This document shows, piece by piece, positions 28,490 through 37,763 of a stretch of 64,000 nucleotides of DNA. The notes below the pieces were generated by a model. The model saw only the letters and a program-made list of their open reading frames with translations, was not told the origin of the DNA and searched no databases. Origin of the DNA: Leptospiraceae bacterium (GTDB lineage: Bacteria > Spirochaetota > Leptospiria > Leptospirales > Leptonemataceae). The position numbers were made by a program, and so were the translations under genes. Where the stretch lies: the NCBI GenBank assembly GCA_026005135.1, contig BPKM01000002.1, positions 124,001 through 188,000 on the forward strand, written 5' to 3'. Positions within the stretch are counted from its first letter, which is position 1. Every line of letters begins with the position of its first letter.

Positions 28490-28512
28490 AATCCCCGCTT
28501 AAGAAGGGGATT
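28490..28512. terminator. Bidirectional intrinsic terminator between App1-like gene and fcpA
   Basis: AATCCCC (28490-28496) and GGGGATT (28506-28512) pair around a 9-base loop. On the + strand it is followed by CTTTTAT, and on the - strand by a run of T (the A-run at 28483-28491), so it can end transcripts from both sides. Confidence 0.85.
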
Positions 28513-28560
28513 CTTTTATAGAGGTATTTAACTATTTTTTAAAAATAAAGTTTAAGAGGA

Positions 28561-29490
28561 CTAAGGCATTATAGAAATAATTTCATCTCTATTTACTAAA
28601 GAAACAACATGTTTATATTCTGCTGATTCTTTACCATATTTTAATTCTGTTGCCCTTAATAAATGGACGTTTTTCTTATAACGAAATCTTAACATTTGAT
28701 CTTCTGTACCCATTCCATATTTTTTAATCATATTTTCCTGGAAAGCATATGCCTGAGATAAATATTTATGAGCAGGATATTCTTTTTCATTTTCGTCAAT
28801 TTGTATATAATGCTCTAAAATAGGTATAGTCTGAGGAATATTTCCTAAATCGTATTGATACATTACCCAATTTCTATAGGTAGCAGATAACAATCTCTTA
28901 AATGGTTCTTTTTCTCTTAAATCTGGATTGATAATTTCATCTAAATAATTGATTGCTCTTGTAAAATAAGTAACTGCTTCTTGTTTTGCTTCTCTTTTCA
29001 TTTTATTTATAATTCGTTCTTCTTGAGCTTTTCTATCTACTACCTGCCAGTACCATTTTTCATTAAAACGTCTTGCTTCTGCACTTTGCTTTCTAAATAA
29101 CTCCACTTCATCTCTCATTTTTATAATAGAATTAATACCAGCCTGAAACGCTGATAATGCCAATCGATATTTATTATTTGCAAAGGCTTTAGATAAACGA
29201 TGTAATTCTGTAAAAGAAGGATCATAATCTCTATAATCTGCATTTTTCCATAATTCTTCAGCTCTTAGATTTCTTGCTCTAATTCTTTTTTGCTCATCTG
29301 TTAATTGTGTTTCATCAATTTCTTCAGAAACAAGCTCTCCTGGTGTTGGCTCATACGGTGTAGGGTTAGCTGGATTAACAATTGTAGTAGTAGTCGTTGG
29401 CTGAGTTGGTTGTGTAGGTTGAGCTGGTTGTTGTGCCACTATACTTCCCATTCCATAAAAAATTGTTGTCAATAAGATAATTTTTTTCAT
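28561..29490 (-). CDS. fcpA: Flagellar-coiling protein FcpA
   Basis: 309 residues. A signal peptide ends at IVAQ and is followed by a Pro/Thr/Gln-rich linker. The body is a leptospiral Fcp[21 protein letters not shown], then [64 protein letters not shown] and [20 protein letters not shown]. FcpA is a periplasmic flagellar-sheath protein needed for the coiled filaments and translational motility of Leptospira. It is the strongest taxonomic marker in the window. I chose the ATG at 29490 with GAGGTGAT upstream, rather than a GTG 9 bases earlier. It forms its own transcription unit. Confidence 0.9.
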   Translation of the reverse strand: MKKIILLTTIFYGMGSIVAQQPAQPTQPTQPTTTTTIVNPANPTPYEPTPGELVSEEIDETQLTDEQKRIRARNLRAEELWKNADYRDYDPSFTELHRLSKAFANNKYRLALSAFQAGINSIIKMRDEVELFRKQSAEARRFNEKWYWQVVDRKAQEERIINKMKREAKQEAVTYFTRAINYLDEIINPDLREKEPFKRLLSATYRNWVMYQYDLGNIPQTIPILEHYIQIDENEKEYPAHKYLSQAYAFQENMIKKYGMGTEDQMLRFRYKKNVHLLRATELKYGKESAEYKHVVSLVNRDEIISIMP

Positions 29491-29647
29491 AATTATCACC
29501 TCTATAGTTTCTTATTTTATTGTATCGGTTATATAAAATTAAAAATAAATGTTTTCCAGCAAAAAATCATTGCTAACTAAATAAATATACTAAAAATGTT
29601 TTTATATTTCTATAATAAAAAATAAGGGATTAAAAATCAAGTAAAAA

Positions 29648-30517
29648 ATGAAGCACTTTTTAGAAGATATAAAAATTGACTTAGAAAAGAATGCTAACCA
29701 TTATGGTGATCCAGATTGTAAAATATGTAATGGACTTGGCATTATTTTAGATAATTATTCCCTTCCCGGAGAAAGTAGTTATAAATTATGCCAGTGTGTA
29801 GAAAAAATGACACTATGTGATGGAAATCCTCCTTATGAATATTTTGATCCCAAAGAAAATTGCATGAAGGAATGTCCTTCTAAAAAAGCACGAATTGCAT
29901 TAAAAAAAATATTATTTTTAGAAAAACAATCAGGTATTCCAACCAGATATAAAAATAAACTGCTTACTTCAATAGATGTAAATATTTCAGAAGGTGATAA
30001 TTTTCTATATGTAATTGATCATGTTTATGCTGTAATTAAAAATTATCCTTCTAATAAAAATACTTATGGATTATATTTATATGGTAAAACAGGTACAGGT
30101 AAAACATTGCTTTCCTGTATTATTCTTAACGAAATGATACGATTATATCAAATTCCCGTTAGGTATGCAAAAATTTCCAGAGATATATTAGGAAAAATTC
30201 GAGATACTTTTAATCCTCAATCTGAATTTTATGGAGAAGGAAGAAAAATAGAAGAAGAATTAGCTAATATAGAAATTTTAGTAATTGATGATTTTGGTGT
30301 ACAAAAAGATAGTCCCTGGGTTAATAATGTTTTATATGATTTAATAGATACAAGATATGAAAAAAATCTTCTAACTATTTTAACCTCTAATGAACCTATG
30401 GATTCCTGGAAAGATATTTCTAATGGAAGAGTTTTTAGTAGACTTAAAGAAATGTGTTTAGAAATTCACCTTGATGCAGAAGATTATAGACTTAAAAAAG
30501 CAAAATCTATCCACTAA
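29648..30517 (+). CDS. DnaC/IstB-like ATPase with N-terminal zinc-binding cysteines
   Basis: 289 residues. The AAA+ part has Walker A LYGKTGTGKTLL (around residue 150), Walker B ILVIDDFGVQK and sensor motif TILTSNEP. The first 90 residues carry several Cys pairs (CKICNGLG, LCQCVEK, CMKECPSK), suggesting a zinc-binding head. The domain resembles DnaC/DnaI helicase loaders. No insertion sequence is near, so a replication role is preferred over IstB. The 3' end overlaps the folK gene by 47 bases, so they are probably coupled. Confidence 0.78.
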   Translation: MKHFLEDIKIDLEKNANHYGDPDCKICNGLGIILDNYSLPGESSYKLCQCVEKMTLCDGNPPYEYFDPKENCMKECPSKKARIALKKILFLEKQSGIPTRYKNKLLTSIDVNISEGDNFLYVIDHVYAVIKNYPSNKNTYGLYLYGKTGTGKTLLSCIILNEMIRLYQIPVRYAKISRDILGKIRDTFNPQSEFYGEGRKIEEELANIEILVIDDFGVQKDSPWVNNVLYDLIDTRYEKNLLTILTSNEPMDSWKDISNGRVFSRLKEMCLEIHLDAEDYRLKKAKSIH

Positions 30518-30944
30518 TAATTCTTCTTTTGTTTTATTATCTCTTGGTTCAAATATAGAACCGAAATTAGATTATCTTAATAAAGCAATTTTTTATCTTA
30601 ATAATGACGGATATTGCAAAATTATAAAACTATCAAAGATTTTAAAAAATCCAGCAATTTTATATACAAAACAAGATGATTTTTTAAATCAAATCATAGA
30701 AATAAAAACATTTTTAAATCCTTTCGAATTATTAGATTATGTAAAAGAGTTAGAAAAAAGAATTGGAAGACAACCTCGTTTTCGTTATGGTCCAAGAGAA
30801 ATTGATATAGATATTTTATTTTATGAACATTTTACTGTTAATACTGATAAATTAATTATTCCTCATCCAGGTGTATATGAAAGAGAATATCTTAAAATAT
30901 TATTACAAGAATTTGAACTTTCTAAATATCATTTTAATATTTAA
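30471..30944 (+). CDS. folK: 2-amino-4-hydroxy-6-hydroxymethyldihydropteridine diphosphokinase
   Basis: 157 residues. HPPK adds pyrophosphate to the pterin in folate synthesis. VLLSLGSNIEPKLDYLNKAI is the N-terminal motif. RFRYGPREIDIDILFYE contains the catalytic RxxxPRxxDxDIL, and IIPHPGVYEREY is the family C-terminal motif. The ATG at 30471 lies inside the preceding ATPase gene. The homologous part starts around residue 21, so a later start such as near 30510 is possible. The lipoprotein gene begins before this gene ends. Confidence 0.85.
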   Translation: MMQKIIDLKKQNLSTNNSSFVLLSLGSNIEPKLDYLNKAIFYLNNDGYCKIIKLSKILKNPAILYTKQDDFLNQIIEIKTFLNPFELLDYVKELEKRIGRQPRFRYGPREIDIDILFYEHFTVNTDKLIIPHPGVYEREYLKILLQEFELSKYHFNI

Positions 30945-32025
30945 TTTGTTTGTTCTATTATTCTGCCAATCTGTTATCTATAATAGTAATTCTAAAATAT
31001 TAAAAGAAAATTATTTTTTTTATTATAATAATCAAATTCCAATACCAGAATTATCTTATTCCCAAATTCTTAAACAAAAAGATTCTATTTCTTCTGATGT
31101 ATGGGCAATTTTTGGAATTATCAATTTTTACGAAAATGAATATTACGACTCTGAATATTGTTTTCTAATGGCTGTAAAAACATCTGATTTTTCTTTAAGT
31201 CCAGATCCATTACATTTAAATTCTACCTTAAAACATTTTTTAAATCTTATTTTTTTCTATGAACTTTCTTCCCCCTATCTTAATTATGCGAAGGATAAAC
31301 AAAAAGAATTTATTAAACAATACATTTATTTAATACAGAATCGTGATGATTTAATAATAACAACATTAAAAGAAATTCGAAAAAGAAATCTCAGCAATCT
31401 TGAATATATTTTAGCAGAAGAATTTTATCAGAATAAAAAAGATAAAATTTATTCAGAAAATTTCCTCTATGAATATATTATTACATTAATTCATAATCAT
31501 AAAATTAAATATACTCATTTAGAAATAGTTAATAGTTTAAAAAATGATTCTCTTAAACAATATCTTATTGAACAAATAGCACAATATTTTTTTATTTATA
31601 ATCAAGAAGATTATATTAAACTATACGAAAATTTTTCAAAAGAAATTCAAATAAAATATATAAAAAATCCTTATTCTGCTTTTTATTTAGAGAATTTATT
31701 TTTTGCTTATTATAATCTTTATAAAAAAAATAAAATAAAATCTATACCAGAATCTATTATAAAAAATATCATTTCTCTTCGTTATGTAAATTCAAAAACA
31801 TATTATGCATATTTAGATTACTATTATAGCGAAAAATTTCTTTTTTACAATCAATTTGAACTTCTTACATTACATATTAAACCTCAATGTATAGAACATT
31901 TTCTTAATATTCTCTGTCCTATAAATACAAAATTACAGGAATACAAAATTCAAAAAGAAATATTGGGAACAACTAATCTTAAAAAGATTCATTTTTATAA
32001 AGAACATTTATTGAACTTTTTCTAA
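30913..32025 (+). CDS. Hypothetical lipoprotein, helical repeats
   Basis: About 370 residues from a TTG at 30913, chosen because it gives a proper signal (MNFLNIILIFNLFVLLFCQS) with the lipobox-like LLFC. A GTG at 30871 is the upstream alternative. The mature part is Tyr/Leu/Lys rich with no recognised domain. It looks alpha-helical and could be TPR-like (YDSEYCFLMAVKTSD, YNQEDYIKLYENFSK). It overlaps folK by 32 bases and its TAA overlaps the ATG of the GT9 gene, so this is a tightly coupled cluster. Confidence 0.5.
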   Translation: MNFLNIILIFNLFVLLFCQSVIYNSNSKILKENYFFYYNNQIPIPELSYSQILKQKDSISSDVWAIFGIINFYENEYYDSEYCFLMAVKTSDFSLSPDPLHLNSTLKHFLNLIFFYELSSPYLNYAKDKQKEFIKQYIYLIQNRDDLIITTLKEIRKRNLSNLEYILAEEFYQNKKDKIYSENFLYEYIITLIHNHKIKYTHLEIVNSLKNDSLKQYLIEQIAQYFFIYNQEDYIKLYENFSKEIQIKYIKNPYSAFYLENLFFAYYNLYKKNKIKSIPESIIKNIISLRYVNSKTYYAYLDYYYSEKFLFYNQFELLTLHIKPQCIEHFLNILCPINTKLQEYKIQKEILGTTNLKKIHFYKEHLLNFF

Positions 32026-32943
32026 TGGATTTATCGAATAATAAAAAAATTCTTATTATAAAACCTGGAGCCTTAGGAGATACAATTTTATCATTTGATT
32101 TATTAAAAAATCTTACTAACATATAATTATGATATTACCTTTATAGGAAATTCCTCTTATATCTCTTTAATACCCTATTTTAATTTAGGTAAATCGCTCT
32201 CTATTGATCATCCATTATTACTACCACTTTTTTACGATAAAGAAGATTTCTTAAAAAATCAACATCAAGCAAACCAACTTATAAATTTCTTAAATCAATT
32301 CGAAATGGTGATTTTAATATATCATAAACAGGAAGAACTTTATGAACGACTAAATTCTCTAATAAAAAATTTGATTTATATACCATCGATACCTGATAAA
32401 AAAATTCCCATTAGACTATATTTATCTTATTCTATTTTAAAAGCATTAAAACTACCAATTCGATTTAAAAATTATCATTTAGGGCAAACTAAACACATAA
32501 GTTTTATAAAGAAAATTATTATTCATCCCGGTGCTGGTTCTAAAAATAAAATATGGTCTATTGAAAATTATATAAAATTGATTGAATTTTTATTAATCCA
32601 TAATAAAAAAATTACCTTAATAGAAGGTCCAGCAGAGCAGGGAATTTTAAATATATTTCAAAAGGAATTTAAAAATAAAATACATTTTATTAGAATTCAA
32701 TCTCCCTTTGAATTTATAAATCAAATTAAGCGGAATGATTTTTATATAGGTAATGATTCTGGATTAACACATTTAGCATCATTTCTTGGAATTTCTGGTA
32801 TAGCGATTTTTGGTTCTACAGATCCCTGGATATGGAATCCTGTTCCTGTTATCTCTTGTCTATATGAAAATAAAAAAGATGGGATATTCTTCCCATCTCT
32901 TAATTTTATTATTTCTTATCTTAAAACTATAGGTATTATATAG
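32025..32943 (+). pseudogene. Glycosyltransferase family 9 (heptosyltransferase-like), +1 frameshift
   Basis: The 5' part reads KILIIKPGALGDTILSFDLL, the classic GT9 start. It reaches TAA (about 32122) in ATA TAA. One base later the frame continues YNYDITFIGNSSYISLIPYF. The rest, to 32943, holds IIHPGAGSKNKIWSIENY and the ADP-heptose-site motif IGNDSGLTHLASFLG, then FGSTDPWIWNP. The two halves join without loss of family length, so a single extra base near 32110-32122 is the simplest cause. It would transfer a sugar to LPS core. It overlaps the convergent hsp20 gene by 8 bases. Confidence 0.85.
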
Positions 32944-33325
32944 TTTTTACTTGTATTTTTTTAACAGATGGTTGAACTTTTGGTAATCTTAATTTTAATA
33001 CACCATTTTTAACAACAGCTTCTATTTTATCTTGATCAATTTCATTAGTTAATTCAAAAGAACGCTTATAATCACCTATACCATATTCAGAATAGAATAA
33101 TCGATATCCTTCTGGAACTTCCTGATTAACTTTTGCTGTAATTGTTAAAGTATTTTTTTCTAAGGTTACTTCTACATCATTTTCACTTGCACCTGGTATT
33201 TCTGCGTATAAAATATATTCATTATTATTTTCGTAAATATCTACAGGTGGTGTATAATATCGTTTTGCTTTTTCTGCTTTTTCTACTTGTTGATTTTCTT
33301 GTTCTTTTTTCATTAGTGCAGCCAT
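32936..33325 (-). CDS. Small heat-shock protein Hsp20
   Basis: 129 residues with an alpha-crystallin domain (residues about 25-115): TPPVDIYENNNEYILYAEIPG, the DVEVTLEKNTLTITA strands, and the conserved late motif NGVLKLRLPK. It is an ATP-independent holdase against protein aggregation. The N-terminal region is short. A strong AAAAGGAGGG site precedes the ATG at 33325. The 206-base upstream gap is AT-rich with no clear CIRCE operator, so control is not evident. Confidence 0.9.
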   Translation of the reverse strand: MAALMKKEQENQQVEKAEKAKRYYTPPVDIYENNNEYILYAEIPGASENDVEVTLEKNTLTITAKVNQEVPEGYRLFYSEYGIGDYKRSFELTNEIDQDKIEAVVKNGVLKLRLPKVQPSVKKIQVKTI

Positions 33326-33531
33326 AGTAGCCCTCCTTTTATAAGTATAAATTTTTTCATCATTTGATTTAGCAATTTATATGCCATCACGAATCATTTT
33401 AATCAATTTATAAAAGCATATTTTTACTATATTTTTGCAATTTAAGACATAATGGATTAGTAATTTAATTACTTTTTTGCTATAAAAACATTATAAAAAG
33501 ACAAGCTTTATATCTAACCTGCTAAGATTTT

Positions 33532-34563
33532 TTATAAATTATTAATATAATTTACCAAATAATTTCTAACATAATTTGTAAGCCAATTGATATCCTGGTG
33601 ATCATAATTTCCTATGTTTTTTTTATCTGCTAAAATATGCCCATCTAAATAGGCGCTTCGAGAAGGAACTATACAATCATGTGGAGAAAAATCATTCAAT
33701 GTTGCACATAATGAACCAAATGACTGTAAAGAATCGGAAGCAAAAGTATTTCCACCCGGAATTTCTCCATATAGAGCATGGATTAAATCATCTCTATCTG
33801 TTTTTTGATTTATTGTTGCCAATTTTACATTGCTTGCTCCCGTTAAGCTATTATCATAATTATCCCAAGCTAAATCTCTTCCTCCCTGGGAATCGGTTAA
33901 AAAAGCAGCTAATGACCCTAATAACGTTTTATCTTTTTGATATTCGGGACTTGCCCAGGGAGAACCATGATAAGGTGTTCCAGCTGTAACAATTGCTTTT
34001 AAATATTCTGGTCGTTCATTATAGTATAATGCAAATCGACTAACCAATCCTCCCATAGAATGAGCAAAAATGATAACTTTGTTATTATATCCATAAAATA
34101 ATTTATCTAACCATATTCTTAATCGATAACCATTAATATCTATAGGATCAGAAGTTAAATAATCAAAAGTAAAAACTTCATAATTTTGTAGTAATATACT
34201 AAAATGAGAAGTTTTAACGAGATGTCCCCAATTCGTATTTAATGCTCGATTTTTTAATTCTTCTATAGTAGGATAACTTCTATTACTTCTATCATTATAA
34301 TCCCAACCAGAAATTAGAATCAGTTTCGTTTTAATTGGATCAATATTTTCAGGGGTTGCAATATCTATAAAATATATATTATCTGGATCATTTACTATAT
34401 AAGGATTAAATTTATATATTTTTGCCCAATAATCTCCTAAGGATTGTACAAGTCCTAAGGCTGCTAATAGACTATAATCATCTTTATTATTTTTTTTTGT
34501 GCAAAACAATAACATTAATAATAAATTAATAATAATAATTATTTTTTTTCTATAGGTTTCCAT
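33532..34563 (-). CDS. Lipoprotein lipase/esterase-like protein
   Basis: 343 residues. The start has a hydrophobic run ending in LLFC (lipobox). The core shows TKLILISGWDYNDRSN, the nucleophile elbow IIFAHSMGGLVSRFALYY (GHSxGG-like, Ser about 172) and the downstream TAGTPYHGSPW. This is the class-2 lipase or PGAP1-like layout. A late SPHDCIVPSRSA and YDHQDINW may supply Asp and His. It probably acts in the periplasm or outer membrane. It overlaps the small zinc-ribbon gene upstream by 25 bases. Confidence 0.72.
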   Translation of the reverse strand: METYRKKIIIIINLLLMLLFCTKKNNKDDYSLLAALGLVQSLGDYWAKIYKFNPYIVNDPDNIYFIDIATPENIDPIKTKLILISGWDYNDRSNRSYPTIEELKNRALNTNWGHLVKTSHFSILLQNYEVFTFDYLTSDPIDINGYRLRIWLDKLFYGYNNKVIIFAHSMGGLVSRFALYYNERPEYLKAIVTAGTPYHGSPWASPEYQKDKTLLGSLAAFLTDSQGGRDLAWDNYDNSLTGASNVKLATINQKTDRDDLIHALYGEIPGGNTFASDSLQSFGSLCATLNDFSPHDCIVPSRSAYLDGHILADKKNIGNYDHQDINWLTNYVRNYLVNYINNL

Positions 34564-34869
34564 ACCCCATTACTCCCATGATAAGTGTCTATAAATAATT
34601 CATACTTTTGATTACAATATTTACATTGAAATTTATAATCAATTATATCGTACCAATTGCCCTCAACTTCTTTTTTTAAATGGTCTAATGTGTGTTCTTT
34701 TGATAAAAATTCTTTTTTATCTGCAGCATATTCAATTAAAATCCTGTTCTATTAATTGATAAAGTTTTTTAAAAATCTTTTTTAATTTCCCCGGCGTTTC
34801 TATATGGTATGTTTTATAGATTATTTTGCATTTTTTACAAGTTTTTTTAAATTTATTAAAGAAACCCAT
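34539..34869 (-). pseudogene. Small protein with two CxxC pairs, +1 frameshift
   Basis: Read from the ATG at 34869: MGFFNKFKKTCKKCKIIYKT, continuing to LYQLIEQDFN and TGA. One base on, the frame continues IEYAADKKEFLSKEHTLDHL, then NWYDIIDYKFQCKYCNQKYEL, and ends GVWKPIEKK at 34539. CKKC near the start and CKYC near the end suggest a zinc ribbon. The TTTT run near 34739 is the likely site of an extra T. The gene is one base short of touching the metallophosphoesterase stop on the 5' side. No family is recognised. Confidence 0.55.
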
Positions 34870-34871
34870 AA

Positions 34872-36134
34872 TTAGTACAACTCAATTAAGGTAATTTCTG
34901 GTGGACAGTTAATCCTTAAAGGAAACCAATGTCCTAATCCACGATTTACATATAAATGAACGCCTTCCTCTGTATATAAATCTACATAATATTTTACAAA
35001 ATTAGAAGCAATTGATAAAGGAGAATTTCTATTTTCGCTTAAAATTATCTGACCTCCATGGGTATGACCAGAAAGAACTAATTGAACAGGTTTTTTCTTT
35101 AGATAGGAAAATTCAGAAGGATGATGATTAAGAACAATTGTAGGATTATCTTTATAGGGCATATTCTTATATACTTGTTCAAAATATTCTTCTGAAAGTT
35201 GAGCCCTTGTTTTTTTAGATTCAAAATGCTTTATAGGATAATCTAAACCAATAATATTAATTTTATGTTTATTCCTATTAATATACGTTGATCCGTTTAC
35301 AAGGATAGTAGTACCAGTTAGTTTTAATGTTTTAATTAACTTAATAGGGGAATCAATATGATCATGATTTCCTAAGATTGCATAAACTGGAGCAATCTCG
35401 TTTAATTTTCGAAAATACCATCCTACCGTTGGTAAATATAAATTTGAATTATCTAAAATATCTCCTGTTACAACAATTATATCGGGCTTTAATGATTTAA
35501 TAATTTCAATAGTTGGTTTTAAATATACTTCATTAATTAAAGAACCAATATGTAAATCAGAAATATGTACAATTTTAAAATTCTGAAAAACAGGATGAAG
35601 ATTATCTATTTTAATTGGTTTATTAAAAGAAACAAAATCCTTAGAACCAAGATACATTCCAGAGAAATTTATACCTGTAGCTAAAAAGGGTGTTGTATCT
35701 AAAATTAAACCTGCTGAGCTAACTAAAAATGCTTTTCTTGTTATAGTATTTTCCTGTGCATCTGGAATTTTTTTACGAGAATTTACTCGATTTTTTATAT
35801 AGAAAAAAATATAATATATTGCATATAAAACTATAAATGATAGAAACCATACTATAAAAGCAAAGAAAAAGGCATAATTCCAGGATAATAAAAAATAATA
35901 AAGAGGTTTTAATATACCTTCAACTTCTATATAAAAATTTCTTCTGGAATAGAAAAAAAATAATAATCCAATTTTTGTCGATATAGCAATAAACCAATAA
36001 ATACTACTAAATATTTTTTTATATTTTATACTTAGTATTCTATTTTTCCATCTTTTATAGATAAGATATTCAAATAAAATCAATAAAATCAGAATAGAAA
36101 AAAACATTAACTGAAAAAACAATAATCTACTCAT
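34872..36134 (-). CDS. Membrane-anchored metallophosphoesterase
   Basis: 420 residues with three to four N-terminal transmembrane helices (about residues 1-125). The phosphoesterase domain shows ISDLHIGSLI, VVTGDILDN, LGNHDHIDS, LNHHPSEF and SGHTHGGQI, that is DxH, GDxxD, GNHD, H and GHTHGG, all metal ligands intact. It belongs near the YkuE/LpxH-like group. The C-terminal ends GLGHWFPLRINCPPEITLIEL, a family feature. Its promoter region and first 35 bases are part of the 207-bp direct repeat. Confidence 0.85.
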   Translation of the reverse strand: MSRLLFFQLMFFSILILLILFEYLIYKRWKNRILSIKYKKIFSSIYWFIAISTKIGLLFFFYSRRNFYIEVEGILKPLYYFLLSWNYAFFFAFIVWFLSFIVLYAIYYIFFYIKNRVNSRKKIPDAQENTITRKAFLVSSAGLILDTTPFLATGINFSGMYLGSKDFVSFNKPIKIDNLHPVFQNFKIVHISDLHIGSLINEVYLKPTIEIIKSLKPDIIVVTGDILDNSNLYLPTVGWYFRKLNEIAPVYAILGNHDHIDSPIKLIKTLKLTGTTILVNGSTYINRNKHKINIIGLDYPIKHFESKKTRAQLSEEYFEQVYKNMPYKDNPTIVLNHHPSEFSYLKKKPVQLVLSGHTHGGQIILSENRNSPLSIASNFVKYYVDLYTEEGVHLYVNRGLGHWFPLRINCPPEITLIELY

Positions 36135-36306
36135 ATTTCTCTTTATTTAAATAAAAATATCTTCTATGACAAATCTTTTTTTTATTTTATTTATTGACCA
36201 TTATTTAATTTATTTTATATTGCTACTATGGATAATATATTTATTGGGATTATCATAAGTATTATTAGTGGTTTATTATCAGCTTTTTTTACTTTTGGAA
36301 TTTTGT
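36100..36306. repeat. 207-bp direct repeat, copy 1
   Basis: Identical by eye to 37275-37481 (offset 1175). It spans the first 35 bases of the metallophosphoesterase gene, the divergent promoter region, and the first 79 bases of the phasin-like gene. Confidence 0.9.
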
Positions 36307-36314
36307 TTCTTTAG
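36228..36314 (+). pseudogene. Truncated 5' fragment of the phasin-like gene
   Basis: Encodes MDNIFIGIIISIISGLLSAF and six more residues, then FL and a stop. It matches the start of the gene at 37403 exactly up to the repeat border at 36306. It is a by-product of the duplication and not expected to be functional. Confidence 0.8.
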
Positions 36315-36452
36315 ATTTTTTTTAGGTTCTAAAGGTGGAGGTGGCTTTTTTGGTACTTTTTGGGTATCGTAAATGATATTCTTTATATTAGCTTTCATAA
36401 TCCCTTCTTTCAATAATATTTTATTTTCATTATTCTTATTTTCGTCCGACAT
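36279..36452 (-). CDS. Small proline-rich protein paired with DUF6338
   Basis: 57 residues from an ATG at 36452 with a perfect AAGGAG just upstream, so it is translated in its own right. The body holds KANIKNIIYDTQKVPKK then a PPPP run and LEPKK, followed by a basic Ser/Lys tail. The last 8-9 codons lie inside direct-repeat copy 1 and read the antisense of the phasin-like gene. The native C-terminus has therefore been replaced by fused sequence. It begins 20 bases after the DUF6338 stop. Unknown function. A partner of the membrane protein is likely from the arrangement. Confidence 0.6.
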   Translation of the reverse strand: MSDENKNNENKILLKEGIMKANIKNIIYDTQKVPKKPPPPLEPKKNLKKQNSKSKKS

Positions 36453-36471
36453 TTTTTTCTCCTTTTTTTTA

Positions 36472-37158
36472 TTATTTTGAATCGATAAACTGTTCCTCTG
36501 GAATTTTTTCAATTATAAACTTTCCTGATTCTGCACATAAATATATTGATGGTAATTTATACAATTCCTGGGAATCACTATTCCTATAAACTGTTACTTG
36601 ATAAAGAACTATTTCCTGAAAATTATTATTTTCATAAAATGCCCAAATTTTACCTTGATAAATCAAATTATCTTGTATATTTCTAATATAAACCCAATCC
36701 ATATTTTCTAAATTTAAGTAATAATAAAATAGACTGTCATCTCCGTATTTTCTTGTTATATTGAAATACCTTGCAAATTTAAATATTAGTTTATGATTTA
36801 AAGTATATGAGATAATTAATCCTAAAAAAATAGAAAGTATACTTGCAGAAAATACTTCATTTACAATATTAACATTTAATTCATGTTTACCTAATAGTAA
36901 AATATCCCATATTTTTAAGTTTGGAATCTTCAGTTTATTCGTATTTTCTGTATATATATAATAATAGAAAAATTTATAAGTATAGCATAATATCTCATAA
37001 AAGAAATAAGAGAGTATTCCTCCACTAAAAGCATATAAAGTATATTTGAAATTATTCCATTTTGAATGTACAGCTAATTTATCAACCAATAAAACAGAAA
37101 TAATACCAGGAAAAAATATTACTAAAATTATTACAGAAATACTACTTAACTCAGTCAT
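36472..37158 (-). CDS. DUF6338-family membrane protein
   Basis: About 228 residues. An N-terminal membrane anchor VIILVIFFPGIISVLLVDKL is followed by two more hydrophobic segments and a cytoplasmic C-terminal domain. The latter has DDSLFYYYLNLENMDWVYIR and LIYQGKIWAFYENNNFQEIV, then QVTVYRNSD and PSIYLC, the pattern I associate with DUF6338. The family has no assigned function that I know. The gene lies in the 968-bp insert between the two 207-bp repeats, with the small proline-rich gene downstream, so the two form a cassette. I chose the ATG at 37158 over a TTG at 37167. Confidence 0.65.
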   Translation of the reverse strand: MTELSSISVIILVIFFPGIISVLLVDKLAVHSKWNNFKYTLYAFSGGILSYFFYEILCYTYKFFYYYIYTENTNKLKIPNLKIWDILLLGKHELNVNIVNEVFSASILSIFLGLIISYTLNHKLIFKFARYFNITRKYGDDSLFYYYLNLENMDWVYIRNIQDNLIYQGKIWAFYENNNFQEIVLYQVTVYRNSDSQELYKLPSIYLCAESGKFIIEKIPEEQFIDSK

Positions 37159-37274
37159 TATTAACAATGAAACAATTAAAATTATAATGTCAATTTTTTT
37201 TGACTTTATATATAATTATTGAATAACCAGATAAAATTTAATTTATAGAATAAATTTATACGAATAATTTTTTT

Positions 37275-37481
37275 AAAAACATTAACTGAAAAAACAATAA
37301 TCTACTCATATTTCTCTTTATTTAAATAAAAATATCTTCTATGACAAATCTTTTTTTTATTTTATTTATTGACCATTATTTAATTTATTTTATATTGCTA
37401 CTATGGATAATATATTTATTGGGATTATCATAAGTATTATTAGTGGTTTATTATCAGCTTTTTTTACTTTTGGAATTTTGT
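37275..37481. repeat. 207-bp direct repeat, copy 2
   Basis: Second copy, identical by eye to 36100-36306. It contains a truncated start of the metallophosphoesterase gene (minus strand) and the intact promoter and start of the phasin-like gene. Confidence 0.9.
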
Positions 37482-37762
37482 ATTTGTATTTTCAAAAAAG
37501 TTTTAAACTAAAAGCAGAAAAACTTATAGATGAATATATTCTTATTTTTAAGGAGCGATTAAAAGAAGGTTTTCACGAAGCGGGTAAAGAACTTTTACCA
37601 GAATTTAAAGAAGAAGTAAAACGTGGTTTTAAAGAAGCATTGCAAGAAGTGATTGGTCCTTCCTTAATAGACGAAACAGCAAAAAAAATAGCCAAAACCA
37701 GTACAAATATCCTTCAAAATAGTATTAATTTATTAACGGGTCGATGGGAAGAAGATAAATAA
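37403..37762 (+). CDS. Phasin-like membrane-anchored coiled-coil protein
   Basis: 119 residues. A single N-terminal transmembrane helix (IIISIISGLLSAFFTFGILY) is followed by an amphipathic helical region (FKERLKEGFHEAGKELLPEF, then KEEVKRGFKEALQEVIGP). No catalytic motif is visible. The helical part looks like phasin or apolipoprotein-type amphipathic helices. It ends one base before the 3' end of ribD on the other strand. The intact copy of the gene lies here, and the first 79 bases are duplicated at 36228. Function unknown. Confidence 0.5.
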   Translation: MDNIFIGIIISIISGLLSAFFTFGILYLYFQKSFKLKAEKLIDEYILIFKERLKEGFHEAGKELLPEFKEEVKRGFKEALQEVIGPSLIDETAKKIAKTSTNILQNSINLLTGRWEEDK

Positions 37763-37763
37763 T

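Noticed and set aside
33326..33531. CIRCE or ROSE element upstream of hsp20
   Set aside because: I searched for the 9-bp inverted repeat TTAGCACTC and a U-rich hairpin and found neither.
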